DNA of 64,000 nt from Hungatella effluvii (GTDB taxonomy: Bacteria; Bacillota; Clostridia; Lachnospirales; Lachnospiraceae), in contig NZ_QJKD01000004.1 of assembly GCF_003201875.1 (NCBI RefSeq), positions 330,012 to 394,011 of the forward strand, given 5' to 3'. The translations under genes and the position numbers were made by a program. Each line of letters begins with the position of its first letter. Position 1 is the first letter of the stretch. Below, piece after piece: positions 1 to 8,290 of the stretch. The notes below the pieces were generated by a model. The model was not told where the DNA came from. It did no database searches and was given only the letters and a program-made list of their open reading frames with translations.

Positions 1-111
1 TGGTTCTCTCAAAAATTAAGAAAAAAGCAAAGTAATTTTCACAATCGGATGATATACTATGAGCACTTGATAAAGCTACTTATGGTATATAGCAGAAAGA
101 AGAGGATGCGA

Positions 112-762
112 ATGAAACGAACACTGATTGTGATAATGGCGCTCTGTGCTGCCCTTGCTTTTACGGCCTGCGGAAAATCTTCCGGTAATACAGAGACGAC
201 ACCGGTACCCACCACAGCGGAACCGGAGACGAAGGAACCGGCGACAACACCTGCCGCGACGCTGGAGGCGCCGGGCAGCACTGCGGAGTTTAAGATTTTA
301 ACATGCAATGTGGAATCGGTATCGGATACGCTGGAGGACATGACGGTCAAAAACGGCGATACGGAAGTGAAATTTAACTTAAACGGCGTGGTGATCGAGA
401 CCACCTATGAGCTGAAGGAGGGAATCCCCGTCTCTATTATTTACAAGGGAGAGATCTCCGGTGACGACGCCGCTAATGCAAAGATCGTACTGGTGCTGGA
501 TGCCCAGGAGAACATGGAAGTGAAGACCATGACCGGAAGCGTAACGGATCAGGCCATGAGCAGCTTTACGATCCGGGACGATAAAGGGGAAGAAACTGGC
601 TTCTTAAAAGATAACTGCGAGGGCCTTAATACCGGCGTTCTCGGCCAGGCCACAGACGACAGCAATGGCAGCGGCGCCATGGTAAAAGTAACGTATGTGA
701 CAGTGACCTACGATGCGGGCAGCGAGTCCAATTTCCCGCTTAAAGTAGAGTCCGCCAAATAG
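112..762 (+). CDS. Small secreted lipoprotein, function unknown
   Basis: A 216-residue protein starting at the ATG at 112, which follows an AGAAGAGGA ribosome binding site; an upstream in-frame ATG at 49 would add 21 residues before an otherwise standard signal peptide and is rejected. The N terminus is a lipoprotein signal (two positive residues, hydrophobic stretch, lipobox LAFTAC with the Cys about residue 20). A Thr/Pro/Glu-rich linker of about 35 residues follows and then a beta-rich domain containing VTVKNGDTEV-type and TGSVTDQAMSSF-type strands, similar in flavour to lipoproteins that bind at the outer face of the membrane. No catalytic motif is visible. It stands alone, with the inverted-repeat element directly downstream. 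Function is not known. Confidence 0.75.
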   Translation: MKRTLIVIMALCAALAFTACGKSSGNTETTPVPTTAEPETKEPATTPAATLEAPGSTAEFKILTCNVESVSDTLEDMTVKNGDTEVKFNLNGVVIETTYELKEGIPVSIIYKGEISGDDAANAKIVLVLDAQENMEVKTMTGSVTDQAMSSFTIRDDKGEETGFLKDNCEGLNTGVLGQATDDSNGSGAMVKVTYVTVTYDAGSESNFPLKVESAK

Positions 763-788
763 ATTTTAATGTATCCAGCTGAAAATCA

Positions 789-1078
789 GTTACAGTAAAC
801 TCCCCGTCTGGGGCACCGCAGCCCTGTTCGGCCAGGTTGGCTTCCTCAGCCTTTCCAGTTCCGGTTTCGGGCATAAGAAGTTCTAAACGTGCAGAATTTT
901 TCTAAAAACCAGAGGAAATGCCTAAACTCGCGTTCGCTCAGACAGGTGGGCATTTCCCCTGAACGAAAAATTTTGCGCGTTAAGAACTTCTAATACCCTG
1001 CAAAGTCACAGGAAAGGCTGAGGAAGCCAACCTGGCCGAACAGGGCTGCGGTGCCCCGGACGGGGAGTGTACTGCAAC
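789..1078. mobile_element. MITE-like inverted-repeat element
   Basis: A 290-bp non-coding element whose two ends are reverse complements over about 68 bp (789-856 against 1011-1078) with only a few mismatches. Inside, 873-902 pairs with 964-993, and a central hairpin pairs 912-922 with 949-959, so almost the whole element folds on itself. The 8-bp sequence GAAAATCA lies immediately outside both ends (781-788 and 1079-1086), as expected of a target-site duplication. No transposase is encoded, so it would be a non-autonomous element; a conserved structured RNA or a large bidirectional terminator is the alternative. Confidence 0.6.
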
Positions 1079-1116
1079 GAAAATCACCGGATTTACAGGC
1101 TTTTTTGATAAAAGGC

Positions 1117-1144
1117 TTGCAAATTCGGGATTTTCATGTAAAAT
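1117..1144 (+). promoter_or_regulatory. Probable promoter of the first ABC-F gene
   Basis: TTGCAA (1117-1122) and TAAAAT (1139-1144) are separated by 16 bp. The transcript would have a leader of about 120 nt that can form a stem 1185-1190/1214-1219 with an inner CCCG/CGGG hairpin, before the ribosome binding site at 1251-1260. Structured leaders are common on ABC-F genes, but nothing here proves attenuation. Confidence 0.45.
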
Positions 1145-1270
1145 AAGAGAGATGAGAGACGGGGCCTTATGAGCCCTGTTTTGTGTGAGCGGAAACTCCC
1201 GCAGCGGGTGCCTGCTCACTGGAAATAATGACAGAGCGAGCGGCGGTTATAAGAAAGGAATTTATTGGGA

Positions 1271-2911
1271 ATGATTAGTGCGAATAATGTAACCTTACGT
1301 ATTGGCAAGAAGGCATTGTTTGAAGATGTAAATATTAAATTTACGGAAGGCAACTGCTACGGCATGATCGGTGCCAATGGTGCAGGAAAATCAACGTTTT
1401 TAAGAATTTTATCAGGACAGCTGGAGCCGACGAGCGGCGATATTGTGATGACACCTGGCCAGCGTCTTTCCTTCCTCCAGCAGGACCACTTTAAATATGA
1501 CGAGTACCAGGTTCTGGACACCGTTATCATGGGAAATGCCAGACTGTATGAGATTATGAAAGAAAAAGATGCCATCTATATGAAGGAAGAATTCACAGAT
1601 GAAGACGGCATTAAGGCGGCTGAACTGGAAGGCGAGTTTGCCTCCATGGACGGCTGGGAAGCGGAGTCCGACGCGGCCAACCTATTAAACGGCCTTGGAA
1701 TCGAGACAGAGTTTCACTACAAATATATGAAGGAATTAAACGGCGCCCAGAAGGTAAAGGTACTGCTTGCCCAGGCGTTATTCGGCAACCCGGATATCCT
1801 GCTTCTCGACGAGCCGACGAACCATTTAGACCTCGACGCCATCGCATGGCTGGAGGAGTTCCTGATTAACTTTGAAAACACGGTAATTGTGGTATCCCAT
1901 GACCGTTATTTCTTAAATAAAGTCTGCACCCAGATCGCGGATATCGACTACGGCAAGATTCAGCTGTATGCCGGTAACTATGATTTCTGGTATGAGTCCA
2001 GCCAGCTGATGGTGAAGCAGATGAAAGAGGCGAACCGGAAGAAGGAAGAGAAGATCAAGGAGCTGCAGGAATTTATCCAGCGTTTCTCCGCCAATGCTTC
2101 CAAGTCCAAGCAGGCGACTTCCAGAAAACGTGCTCTTGAAAAGATTGAATTGGATGATATCAAGCCATCCAGCCGTAAATATCCGTATATTGATTTCCGC
2201 CCGGCCCGTGAGATCGGAAACGAAGTGCTGACCGTACAGAATTTATCCAAGACGATCGACGGCGTGAAGGTGCTTGACAATATCTCTTTTATCTTAAACA
2301 GAGAAGATAAGGTAGCTCTGGTTGGCCCCAACGAGCAGGCGAAGACGGTTCTGTTCAAGATTCTTTCCGGCGAGATGGAACCGGATGAAGGCGATTATAA
2401 GTGGGGACTTACCACGAGCCAGTGCTATTTCCCGAAGGACAACAGCGCGGAGTTCAACAACGATGATACCATCGTGGACTGGCTGACACAGTACTCCCCT
2501 GAAAAGGAAGCGACCTATGTCCGCGGATTCCTGGGACGTATGCTGTTTGCGGGAGAGGATGGCGTGAAGAAGGTCCGTGTCTTATCCGGTGGTGAAAAGG
2601 TCCGCTGTATGCTTTCCAAGCTAATGATCTCCGGCGCCAACGTGCTGATGCTCGACGAGCCGACCGACCATTTAGACATGGAGTCCATCACAGCGTTAAA
2701 CAACGGCCTGGTGAAGTTCCAGGGCGTGCTGCTCTTCTCCTCCCGTGACCATCAGATCGTGGAGACGACCGCTAACCGTATCATGGAGATCGTGAACGGC
2801 CAGCTGATCGATAAGATCACCACGTACGACGAGTACCTGGCCAGCGATGAGATGGCGCGTAAGAGACAGGTATTTACACTGACCGATGAGCAGATGCAGG
2901 AGAATGAATAA
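1271..2911 (+). CDS. ABC-F family ATPase, YbiT-like
   Basis: A 546-residue ABC-F protein: two ATP-binding domains joined by a helical linker, no membrane segments. These proteins act on the ribosome in translation. The linker motif around residues 275-300 (RFSANASKSKQATSR) and overall length match the E. coli YbiT branch. Start: the ATG at 1271 is 10 nt after AAAGGAA; the TTG at 1265 is too close. Domain 1 has a normal Walker A (GANGAGKS, 34-41), Walker B and SHDR switch, but its signature is LNGAQK (156-161) instead of LSGGQ. Domain 2 keeps LSGGEK (438-443) but has GPNEQAKT (352-359) as Walker A, losing two glycines, and SSRD (490-493) instead of SHD. The two changed halves belong to the same composite ATP site, so one site looks normal and one degenerate. 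A terminator follows at 2948. Confidence 0.93.
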   Translation: MISANNVTLRIGKKALFEDVNIKFTEGNCYGMIGANGAGKSTFLRILSGQLEPTSGDIVMTPGQRLSFLQQDHFKYDEYQVLDTVIMGNARLYEIMKEKDAIYMKEEFTDEDGIKAAELEGEFASMDGWEAESDAANLLNGLGIETEFHYKYMKELNGAQKVKVLLAQALFGNPDILLLDEPTNHLDLDAIAWLEEFLINFENTVIVVSHDRYFLNKVCTQIADIDYGKIQLYAGNYDFWYESSQLMVKQMKEANRKKEEKIKELQEFIQRFSANASKSKQATSRKRALEKIELDDIKPSSRKYPYIDFRPAREIGNEVLTVQNLSKTIDGVKVLDNISFILNREDKVALVGPNEQAKTVLFKILSGEMEPDEGDYKWGLTTSQCYFPKDNSAEFNNDDTIVDWLTQYSPEKEATYVRGFLGRMLFAGEDGVKKVRVLSGGEKVRCMLSKLMISGANVLMLDEPTDHLDMESITALNNGLVKFQGVLLFSSRDHQIVETTANRIMEIVNGQLIDKITTYDEYLASDEMARKRQVFTLTDEQMQENE

Positions 2912-2947
2912 AGTAAGTGAATAAAGTAAGACTTATCATAAAGTAAA

Positions 2948-2986
2948 GAATCGCCTGGGGATTATCTCTCCAGGCGATTCTTCCGT
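2948..2986. terminator. Bidirectional terminator
   Basis: An 11-bp perfect stem, GAATCGCCTGG (2948-2958) with CCAGGCGATTC (2970-2980), sits between two convergent genes with T-rich flanks on both sides. Confidence 0.8.
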
Positions 2987-2993
2987 TTGAATG

Positions 2994-4337
2994 CTATTCC
3001 TTGACAATGGCGTTTGGATAGATCCACTCCATCCTCTTATCCGGAAAATGATCATCCAGGAAGTAATCGATGGAATTGGAGGCGTTCCGGCCCGTCTGCC
3101 GGTCCGAGTAGCGCGCCAGTGCCATGGCTGAAATCACGATGTTTACCGTCATGAAGACGATCATGCACCAGCTTAATAATTTCCCCGCCTTGACCGGAAC
3201 CCGTTCGATGAGACCCGAGATGCGCGGATAAAGAAGCTTGATCCAGATGACAGCTGCCAAACCCCAGAAGAAGCAGTACAACAGGTTGATTCTTCCCCCC
3301 AGGTTGAAGGGCAGTTTACTGTAATCCCAGAATACGGTGCCGAAGGCAATCTCCGTGAACACGCTGCAGATGTACTCATAGGCGCCGCCTACCACGGTAC
3401 CGAATAGGAAAATATACCGATCGTCACGGTCCTTATACTTGTGAAGCATCATGGTGAGGACCACAACGCCCAGCCCCCACACGACGCTGAAGGGTCCATA
3501 GACCACGCTGCTGCGGCTCATCAGGATTCCGGAGGTGACGTAGCAGAAGATCGTCTCAGTGATATCTCCGAGGAATGCTCCGATAAAGAACAGCCATACG
3601 AGCTTATGGAACGAACAGCCGTCGGCGAAGACAGCTGGAGCTGCCTCGCAGGAACGTGTTTTTGCGCGGGAGACGGAGTCAGTGTCAGCTGCAGTACTTT
3701 CCGGCGCTGCTCCGGGATGGGCCTTAGCCATTCGCCGTTCGATCCGGGTAAAGATGGCGCGTGCCAGCCTGTTGGAAATCTGCTGCATTCCCTCGGCCAG
3801 CTCTTCCACGCGGGTGTTGTATTTCTGCACCTGGAAGACCACTCCGAGTACGCTGATAAAATCTATGGCCAGGATGACGAGACCGGCGATGAGGATAATC
3901 TGTCCGGCCAGCGCTGGAACCCGGCTGATGACCATATGGATCAGTGGATGAATAAAACGGAGAGTAAGCGCCGCTCCCACGCCCCAAAGGGCTGAAAATG
4001 GGATACAGACGTAACCGCCCAGATTGTATTTATAATCAGAATAGTCCCACCACCGCTTCTTAAACAGCTTTTCCATCAGCGCCCCGGTAAAGAACTCCAG
4101 GATCGTGGCGATGACGGCGCTTCCGATGGCCAGGAAGACGAGACTCTCTCTCAGAGAACTGAAAAAGGTCAGAATCAGGATCATGCCGATTCCGTATACC
4201 GGGCAGAGAGGGCCATTTAAGACGCCGCGGTTATAGAAATGCTTCTTTTTCAGAGCCGCATAGGCGATTTCCATGCACCAGCCCAGAAATGAATAGATGA
4301 AAAAATAAGAGATCAGTTGAAAAAGTGCTTCATTCAT
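2994..4337 (-). CDS. Two-domain CmpB-family membrane protein (PF06541)
   Basis: A 447-residue integral membrane protein with two copies of the 'putative ABC-transporter type IV' (CmpB) domain: an N-terminal copy with FLGWCMEIAY and RGVLNGPLCPVYGIG, and a second copy from about residue 245 with FLGDITETIF and SSVVYGPFSVVWGLG. Each half has about five hydrophobic segments; a charged cytoplasmic linker lies near residues 195-235. The family is widespread in Firmicutes and has no firmly established function, and no ATPase partner is next to it here. The start at the ATG at 4337 is preceded by AAAGGAT. It is convergent with the ABC-F gene and stands alone on its strand up to the GH105 gene. Confidence 0.82.
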   Translation of the reverse strand: MNEALFQLISYFFIYSFLGWCMEIAYAALKKKHFYNRGVLNGPLCPVYGIGMILILTFFSSLRESLVFLAIGSAVIATILEFFTGALMEKLFKKRWWDYSDYKYNLGGYVCIPFSALWGVGAALTLRFIHPLIHMVISRVPALAGQIILIAGLVILAIDFISVLGVVFQVQKYNTRVEELAEGMQQISNRLARAIFTRIERRMAKAHPGAAPESTAADTDSVSRAKTRSCEAAPAVFADGCSFHKLVWLFFIGAFLGDITETIFCYVTSGILMSRSSVVYGPFSVVWGLGVVVLTMMLHKYKDRDDRYIFLFGTVVGGAYEYICSVFTEIAFGTVFWDYSKLPFNLGGRINLLYCFFWGLAAVIWIKLLYPRISGLIERVPVKAGKLLSWCMIVFMTVNIVISAMALARYSDRQTGRNASNSIDYFLDDHFPDKRMEWIYPNAIVKE

Positions 4338-4430
4338 ATGTACAGATCCTTTCCGCGAACCAAAGTATGGGGCTTATGGCATATGATACCATAAGCCCCA
4401 TACCGTTGCAAGGGAAATGAAACCTGTAAC

Positions 4431-5555
4431 CTACTTCCGCATCAGGATTTCAATATAAGCAAGAATGAGCGGTGCGATGCCCTTCGCTTCATTTTTTACA
4501 ATAGGCTCCCGCATATAATATTCAAAGGTGCCTTCCCGGTTCTCGGTGTTGCCGAGGCCGGCTACGAGGCAGATGCCATCCAGCTGTAATTCGCCGTTTT
4601 CTTCGGAGAGATACTTATCGCAGATGCCCTGGAATGCCTTTTCGCCGAATGGAAGATATGTGTCCGGCAGATAGCCCAGACGGACGCTCTTCATGATCGC
4701 GTAGGCGAAAATGGCGGAACCGGAGGTCTCTAAGTAATTGGGACTGATGCCGCCGCGGTTCACGACCTGATACCACATGCCGGTCGTTTCGTCCTGGTAA
4801 GGAAGCATGGCGTCAATCAGTTCCCGGTATATGGTGTTTAATTCGGTGCGCTGTTCCATTAAGGAATCCGGCATGATTTCCATGGTGTCGATGAGGGCCA
4901 TGGAGAACCAGCCCAGCGCGCGGAGCCAGAAGTTATCGGAGAGTCCGGTCACCCTGTCGCACCAGAACATCTTCCGGGAATCGTCATAGGCGTGGTAGTA
5001 AAGGCCATTCAGCGGTTCCCGCATCAGCTGCCGGACATTTTTAAACTGATCGATAATGTCCATGCAGTTTTTGCAGTCATTGTATTCTACTTCATACTGC
5101 ATATAGAAAGGAAGCGCCATGTAGAGCCCGTCCAGCCAGATCTGGTTGGGGTAGATCAGCTTGTGCCAGAAGTTGCCGGTAGAGGTGCGGGGCTGGCCGA
5201 GGATCTGGCTGTGCACGGTGTCGATTCCCTTCCGGTATTTCTCTTTTCCGGTCAGCTTATATAAATCGAACAGGGTCTTGCCTGCATTTACATTGTCCAG
5301 ATTATATTCTTCCGGGTCGTAGGAAACAATGGAGCCGTCCTCGCGGACGAAGTGATCGATGAAATGATCGGCGAATTCTAAGTATCTGCTGTTTTCTGTA
5401 ATGTGGTAGAGTTCGAGAATGGCCTTGATCATGCAGCCATCCATATAGTTCCATTTAGCCGGAGCCGATGCATCGCTCTCTTCCTTATACCAGATCGGTG
5501 ATTCAGGGGTACTCTGATCTAATAATTGATGAATATAGCGGTCCAGTATTTCCAT
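4431..5555 (-). CDS. GH105 unsaturated rhamnogalacturonyl hydrolase
   Basis: A 374-residue glycoside hydrolase family 105 protein, the YteR/RhiN type that removes the unsaturated 4,5-galacturonyl residue from rhamnogalacturonan oligomers made by pectin lyases. The (alpha/alpha)6 barrel is recognisable from KWNYMDGCMIKAILELY, IWLDGLYMALPFY (with the Asp expected to be the general acid) and GLSDNFWLRALGWFSMALID. There is no signal peptide, so it works in the cytoplasm on imported oligosaccharides. The start at 5555 has AAAGGAG upstream; an extension to 5606 would be hydrophobic and lacks a site. It is divergent from the ABC importer at 5887-9148, which probably brings in its substrate. A palindrome at 5604-5613 lies just upstream. 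Confidence 0.9.
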   Translation of the reverse strand: MEILDRYIHQLLDQSTPESPIWYKEESDASAPAKWNYMDGCMIKAILELYHITENSRYLEFADHFIDHFVREDGSIVSYDPEEYNLDNVNAGKTLFDLYKLTGKEKYRKGIDTVHSQILGQPRTSTGNFWHKLIYPNQIWLDGLYMALPFYMQYEVEYNDCKNCMDIIDQFKNVRQLMREPLNGLYYHAYDDSRKMFWCDRVTGLSDNFWLRALGWFSMALIDTMEIMPDSLMEQRTELNTIYRELIDAMLPYQDETTGMWYQVVNRGGISPNYLETSGSAIFAYAIMKSVRLGYLPDTYLPFGEKAFQGICDKYLSEENGELQLDGICLVAGLGNTENREGTFEYYMREPIVKNEAKGIAPLILAYIEILMRK

Positions 5556-5603
5556 ATTGAATACTCCTTTTCTGTATATGAAAAAAATAAAAGATTGAAA
5601 ATT

Positions 5604-5613
5604 CAAACGTTTG
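5604..5613. promoter_or_regulatory. LacI-type operator in front of the GH105 gene
   Basis: The perfect palindrome CAAACGTTTG lies about 50 bp upstream of the GH105 start, just downstream of a TATAAT-like -10 on the minus strand (about 5620-5626). Its half-site GCAAA/CAAAC is shared with the palindrome at 5824. Likely bound by the LacI protein at 9340, though a CcpA cre site is a possible reading. Confidence 0.5.
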
Positions 5614-5702
5614 CAGTTTCTATTATAATATCATATATTTTAAAAAAATAAAATTAGTAAATATATATAAAAAGTTGATAAAATGATATGCATAATACAC
5701 AA

Positions 5703-5731
5703 TTGACATGGGAAAAGAATGGTGATAAGAT
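5703..5731 (+). promoter_or_regulatory. Promoter of the sugar ABC importer operon
   Basis: TTGACA (5703-5708) and TAAGAT (5726-5731) are spaced by exactly 17 bp, giving a leader of about 150 nt before the solute-binding protein start at 5887. Confidence 0.7.
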
Positions 5732-5823
5732 AAAAACATCAACGAGACAATGTATATTTGCTGGCAAAAAGACACAAATGAGGGGCTGGAATGTAGCAGA
5801 TATGCATATTTTTAAAAAACAGG

Positions 5824-5839
5824 TTGCAAACCTTTGCAA
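5824..5839. promoter_or_regulatory. LacI-type operator in the importer leader
   Basis: TTGCAAA-CC-TTTGCAA is a perfect 16-bp inverted repeat located between the promoter at 5703 and the ribosome binding site at about 5875. It could work as a roadblock or with the second site at 5604 through a DNA loop of about 225 bp. Confidence 0.55.
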
Positions 5840-5886
5840 AACAGAGCAATGAGAAAAGCGCCTATGAAAGAAAGGGAGACTGTCTT

Positions 5887-7293
5887 ATGAGAAAGAACTG
5901 GAAAAAAGCTTTAACACTGGTAATGGCGGCTGCGATGGCAGCAGGACTGGCAGGCTGCGGCAATGGAGCAAAGCAGGCGGAGGAGACGACCGCTGCTCAG
6001 ACAGAGGCTGCAAAAACAGAAGCTGCAAAAACGGAGGCGGAGACCACGGCGGAACCGGCGGAGGCGGAAGGCCTGGCGGTGAATACCACAGATCCCATCG
6101 AGATTTCCTTCAGCTGGTGGGGCGGCGATTCAAGGCACGAAGCCACTCTGGCTGCAGTCGATGCGTTTATGAAGAAGTATCCGAATATTACGGTAAAGAC
6201 TTCTTATTCCGCATGGGATGGCTGGGAAGATAAGATGTCCTCACAGTTTGCCACAGGCACGGCACCCGATGTAAACCAGATTAACTGGAACTGGATTACT
6301 TCCTTCAGCTCAGACGGAAGCGCGTTCTATGATCTGAATAAGTTATCCGATATTCTCGATCTGTCCCAGTTCTCGGAAGATTACCTGGCACAGTGTACGG
6401 TAGCAGACAAACTGCAGGGCGTTCCGATCTCCATGACCGGCAGAATCTTCTACTGGAACAAGACTACATACGATCAGGCCGGAATTGAGACGCCGAAGAC
6501 CTTAGCTGACTTAAGAGCAGCAGGAAAGGTATTCCAGGAAAAGCTTGGCGACGATTACTATCCGCTGGCTATGAACGAGTATGACAGAACAATCTTCATG
6601 GTTTACTACTTAGAGTCCAAGTACGGAAAAGCCTGGGTAGAGAATAATGAGCTTCAGTACTCCGAAGATGAGATCAAGGACGGTCTGGAATTCATCCAGT
6701 CTCTGGAAGCGGATCACGTAATTCCGTCCATCGCCACCATCGCAGGCGACGGTGCAGCTTCCTTCGACAAGAACCCGAAGTGGATGGAAGGCAAATACGC
6801 AGGCATCTTCGAGTGGGATTCCGCAGCTACCAAGCAGCAGGGCGCGTTAAACGAAGGCCAGGAATTCGTAGTAGGCGAAGAACTTGCCGACATGGGCGAC
6901 CATAAGGGCGGCTTTGCGAAGGTTTCCATGTGCTTTGGTATTTCTGAAAACACAAAGCATCCGGCTGAGTGTGCAGCTTTAATCAACTTCCTGTTAAATG
7001 AGGAAGAGGGCGTCAAGATTCTCGGTTCCGAGAGAGGAATTCCGTGCTCCGCAGAAGGCCTTAAGATCTGTGAAGACAACGGCCTGTTAAATGAATTAGT
7101 GGCAGAAGCAAACTCCAAGGTTTTAAGCTATGTCTCCTTCCCGTTGGATCCGAAGTTTGAGGCGAGTGCATTAAAGGCGACAAACGAGGGCGTTTACTGG
7201 GATGTAATGGCAGGCTTAAGCTACGGCGATTACGATCTTGATGAAGCAACCGAAGTACTGATTGACGGTGTCAATAAAGTTTTAAGCAAATAG
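5887..7293 (+). CDS. Sugar ABC importer, solute-binding lipoprotein (family 1)
   Basis: A 468-residue extracellular binding protein with a lipoprotein signal (lipobox LAGC, Cys about residue 22) followed by an Ala/Glu/Thr linker. The mature part begins with IEISFSWWGGDSRHEATL, typical of family 1 oligosaccharide-binding proteins, and carries the NWNWITSFSSDG and GIFEWDSAATKQQG regions that line the ligand cleft in the family. The start at 5887 follows AAGGGAG; the reading frame open from 5824 overlaps the operator and is not used. It is first in an operon with two permeases, all divergent from the GH105 gene, so unsaturated rhamnogalacturonan oligosaccharides are the likely ligand (inference). 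No ATPase gene is present in the operon. Confidence 0.9.
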   Translation: MRKNWKKALTLVMAAAMAAGLAGCGNGAKQAEETTAAQTEAAKTEAAKTEAETTAEPAEAEGLAVNTTDPIEISFSWWGGDSRHEATLAAVDAFMKKYPNITVKTSYSAWDGWEDKMSSQFATGTAPDVNQINWNWITSFSSDGSAFYDLNKLSDILDLSQFSEDYLAQCTVADKLQGVPISMTGRIFYWNKTTYDQAGIETPKTLADLRAAGKVFQEKLGDDYYPLAMNEYDRTIFMVYYLESKYGKAWVENNELQYSEDEIKDGLEFIQSLEADHVIPSIATIAGDGAASFDKNPKWMEGKYAGIFEWDSAATKQQGALNEGQEFVVGEELADMGDHKGGFAKVSMCFGISENTKHPAECAALINFLLNEEEGVKILGSERGIPCSAEGLKICEDNGLLNELVAEANSKVLSYVSFPLDPKFEASALKATNEGVYWDVMAGLSYGDYDLDEATEVLIDGVNKVLSK

Positions 7294-7355
7294 TGAGTGA
7301 CAATCAGCGGCCGCCGGCAACGGGGGCCGCTGCGTAAGAAAGAGGAGGTAACGGT

Positions 7356-8285
7356 ATGAAGCAACCAGCGGCTCAGAGTACAACCGCAGAAAGAAGGAGC
7401 TTTAAGAAGATCGTAAAAGAAAACAAAGGCTTTTTCTTCATACTGCCATGGCTGATCGGATTTCTTATCTTTAAGGTATATCCGTTTGGATCATCACTTG
7501 TATACAGTTTTACGGACTATCATTTGTTTGACGGAGTTTCCAAAGTTGGCCTGATGAACTATGACGAGATTATCCATACTAAGAAAATTGTAAAAGCCTT
7601 TGTGGTTACGATGAAATACGCTTTCATGACCGTACCGCTGAAACTGGTTTTTGCGTTATTTATTGCATATATTCTGAACTTTAAGTTAAAGGGAGTCAAT
7701 CTCTTCCGTACGGCTTACTATATTCCGTCGATTCTGGGCGGCTCCATCGCGATCGCTGTGCTGTGGAAAGCGGTATTTAAGGATGACGGTATTATCAACA
7801 TGCTGCTGAGCTACATGGGCATTGAGGGACCGAACTGGCTGGCCAGTCCGTCTCACGCGCTGTTTGTAATCTGCCTGCTGAGAGTCTGGCAGTTTGGGTC
7901 TGCCATGGTGATCTTCCTTGCGGCCTTAAAGGGTGTTTCGGAGGATTTATATGAGGCGGCAGCCATCGATGGCGCCGGAAAATGGAGACAGTTTTTCAGC
8001 ATTACGGTTCCGCTTATTACCCCGGTTATTTTCTACAACCTGGTTACTCAGTTGTGTCAGGCGTTCCAGGAATTCAACGGACCGTTCATCATTACCCAGG
8101 GCGGACCGCGTAATTCGACCATGCTGATCTCCATGCTGATTTATAACAATGCGTTCAAGAGCTACGAGATGGGTCTGGCGAGCGCTCAGGCATGGCTGCT
8201 GTTCCTGATTGTAATGACGTTTACAGGCATTGCATTTTTCAGCCAGAAGCACTGGGTCTACTATTCAGATGAGGACGGGAGGTAA
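7356..8285 (+). CDS. Sugar ABC importer, permease 1 (MalF/UgpA type)
   Basis: A 309-residue inner-membrane permease with about six transmembrane helices and the conserved EAA loop near residues 200-220 (EDLYEAAAIDGAGKWRQF), which docks the ATPase. It begins with a charged cytoplasmic tail of about 30 residues. The start has AGAGGAGGTAA upstream. It pairs with the permease at 8291, only 5 nt further on, and with the binding protein upstream. The small GC-rich hairpin between 7300 and 7330 may tune expression relative to the binding protein. Confidence 0.92.
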   Translation: MKQPAAQSTTAERRSFKKIVKENKGFFFILPWLIGFLIFKVYPFGSSLVYSFTDYHLFDGVSKVGLMNYDEIIHTKKIVKAFVVTMKYAFMTVPLKLVFALFIAYILNFKLKGVNLFRTAYYIPSILGGSIAIAVLWKAVFKDDGIINMLLSYMGIEGPNWLASPSHALFVICLLRVWQFGSAMVIFLAALKGVSEDLYEAAAIDGAGKWRQFFSITVPLITPVIFYNLVTQLCQAFQEFNGPFIITQGGPRNSTMLISMLIYNNAFKSYEMGLASAQAWLLFLIVMTFTGIAFFSQKHWVYYSDEDGR

Positions 8286-8290
8286 AAAAG

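Noticed and set aside
3441..3995. A 184-codon plus-strand frame
   Set aside because: It lies opposite the CmpB-family gene, whose two-domain membrane topology is clear; the plus-strand product is low-complexity and lacks a ribosome binding site.
5604..5613. Reading the palindrome as a CcpA cre site
   Set aside because: Possible, but the shared half-site at 5824 and the adjacent LacI gene make a local operator the simpler reading; kept as an alternative only.
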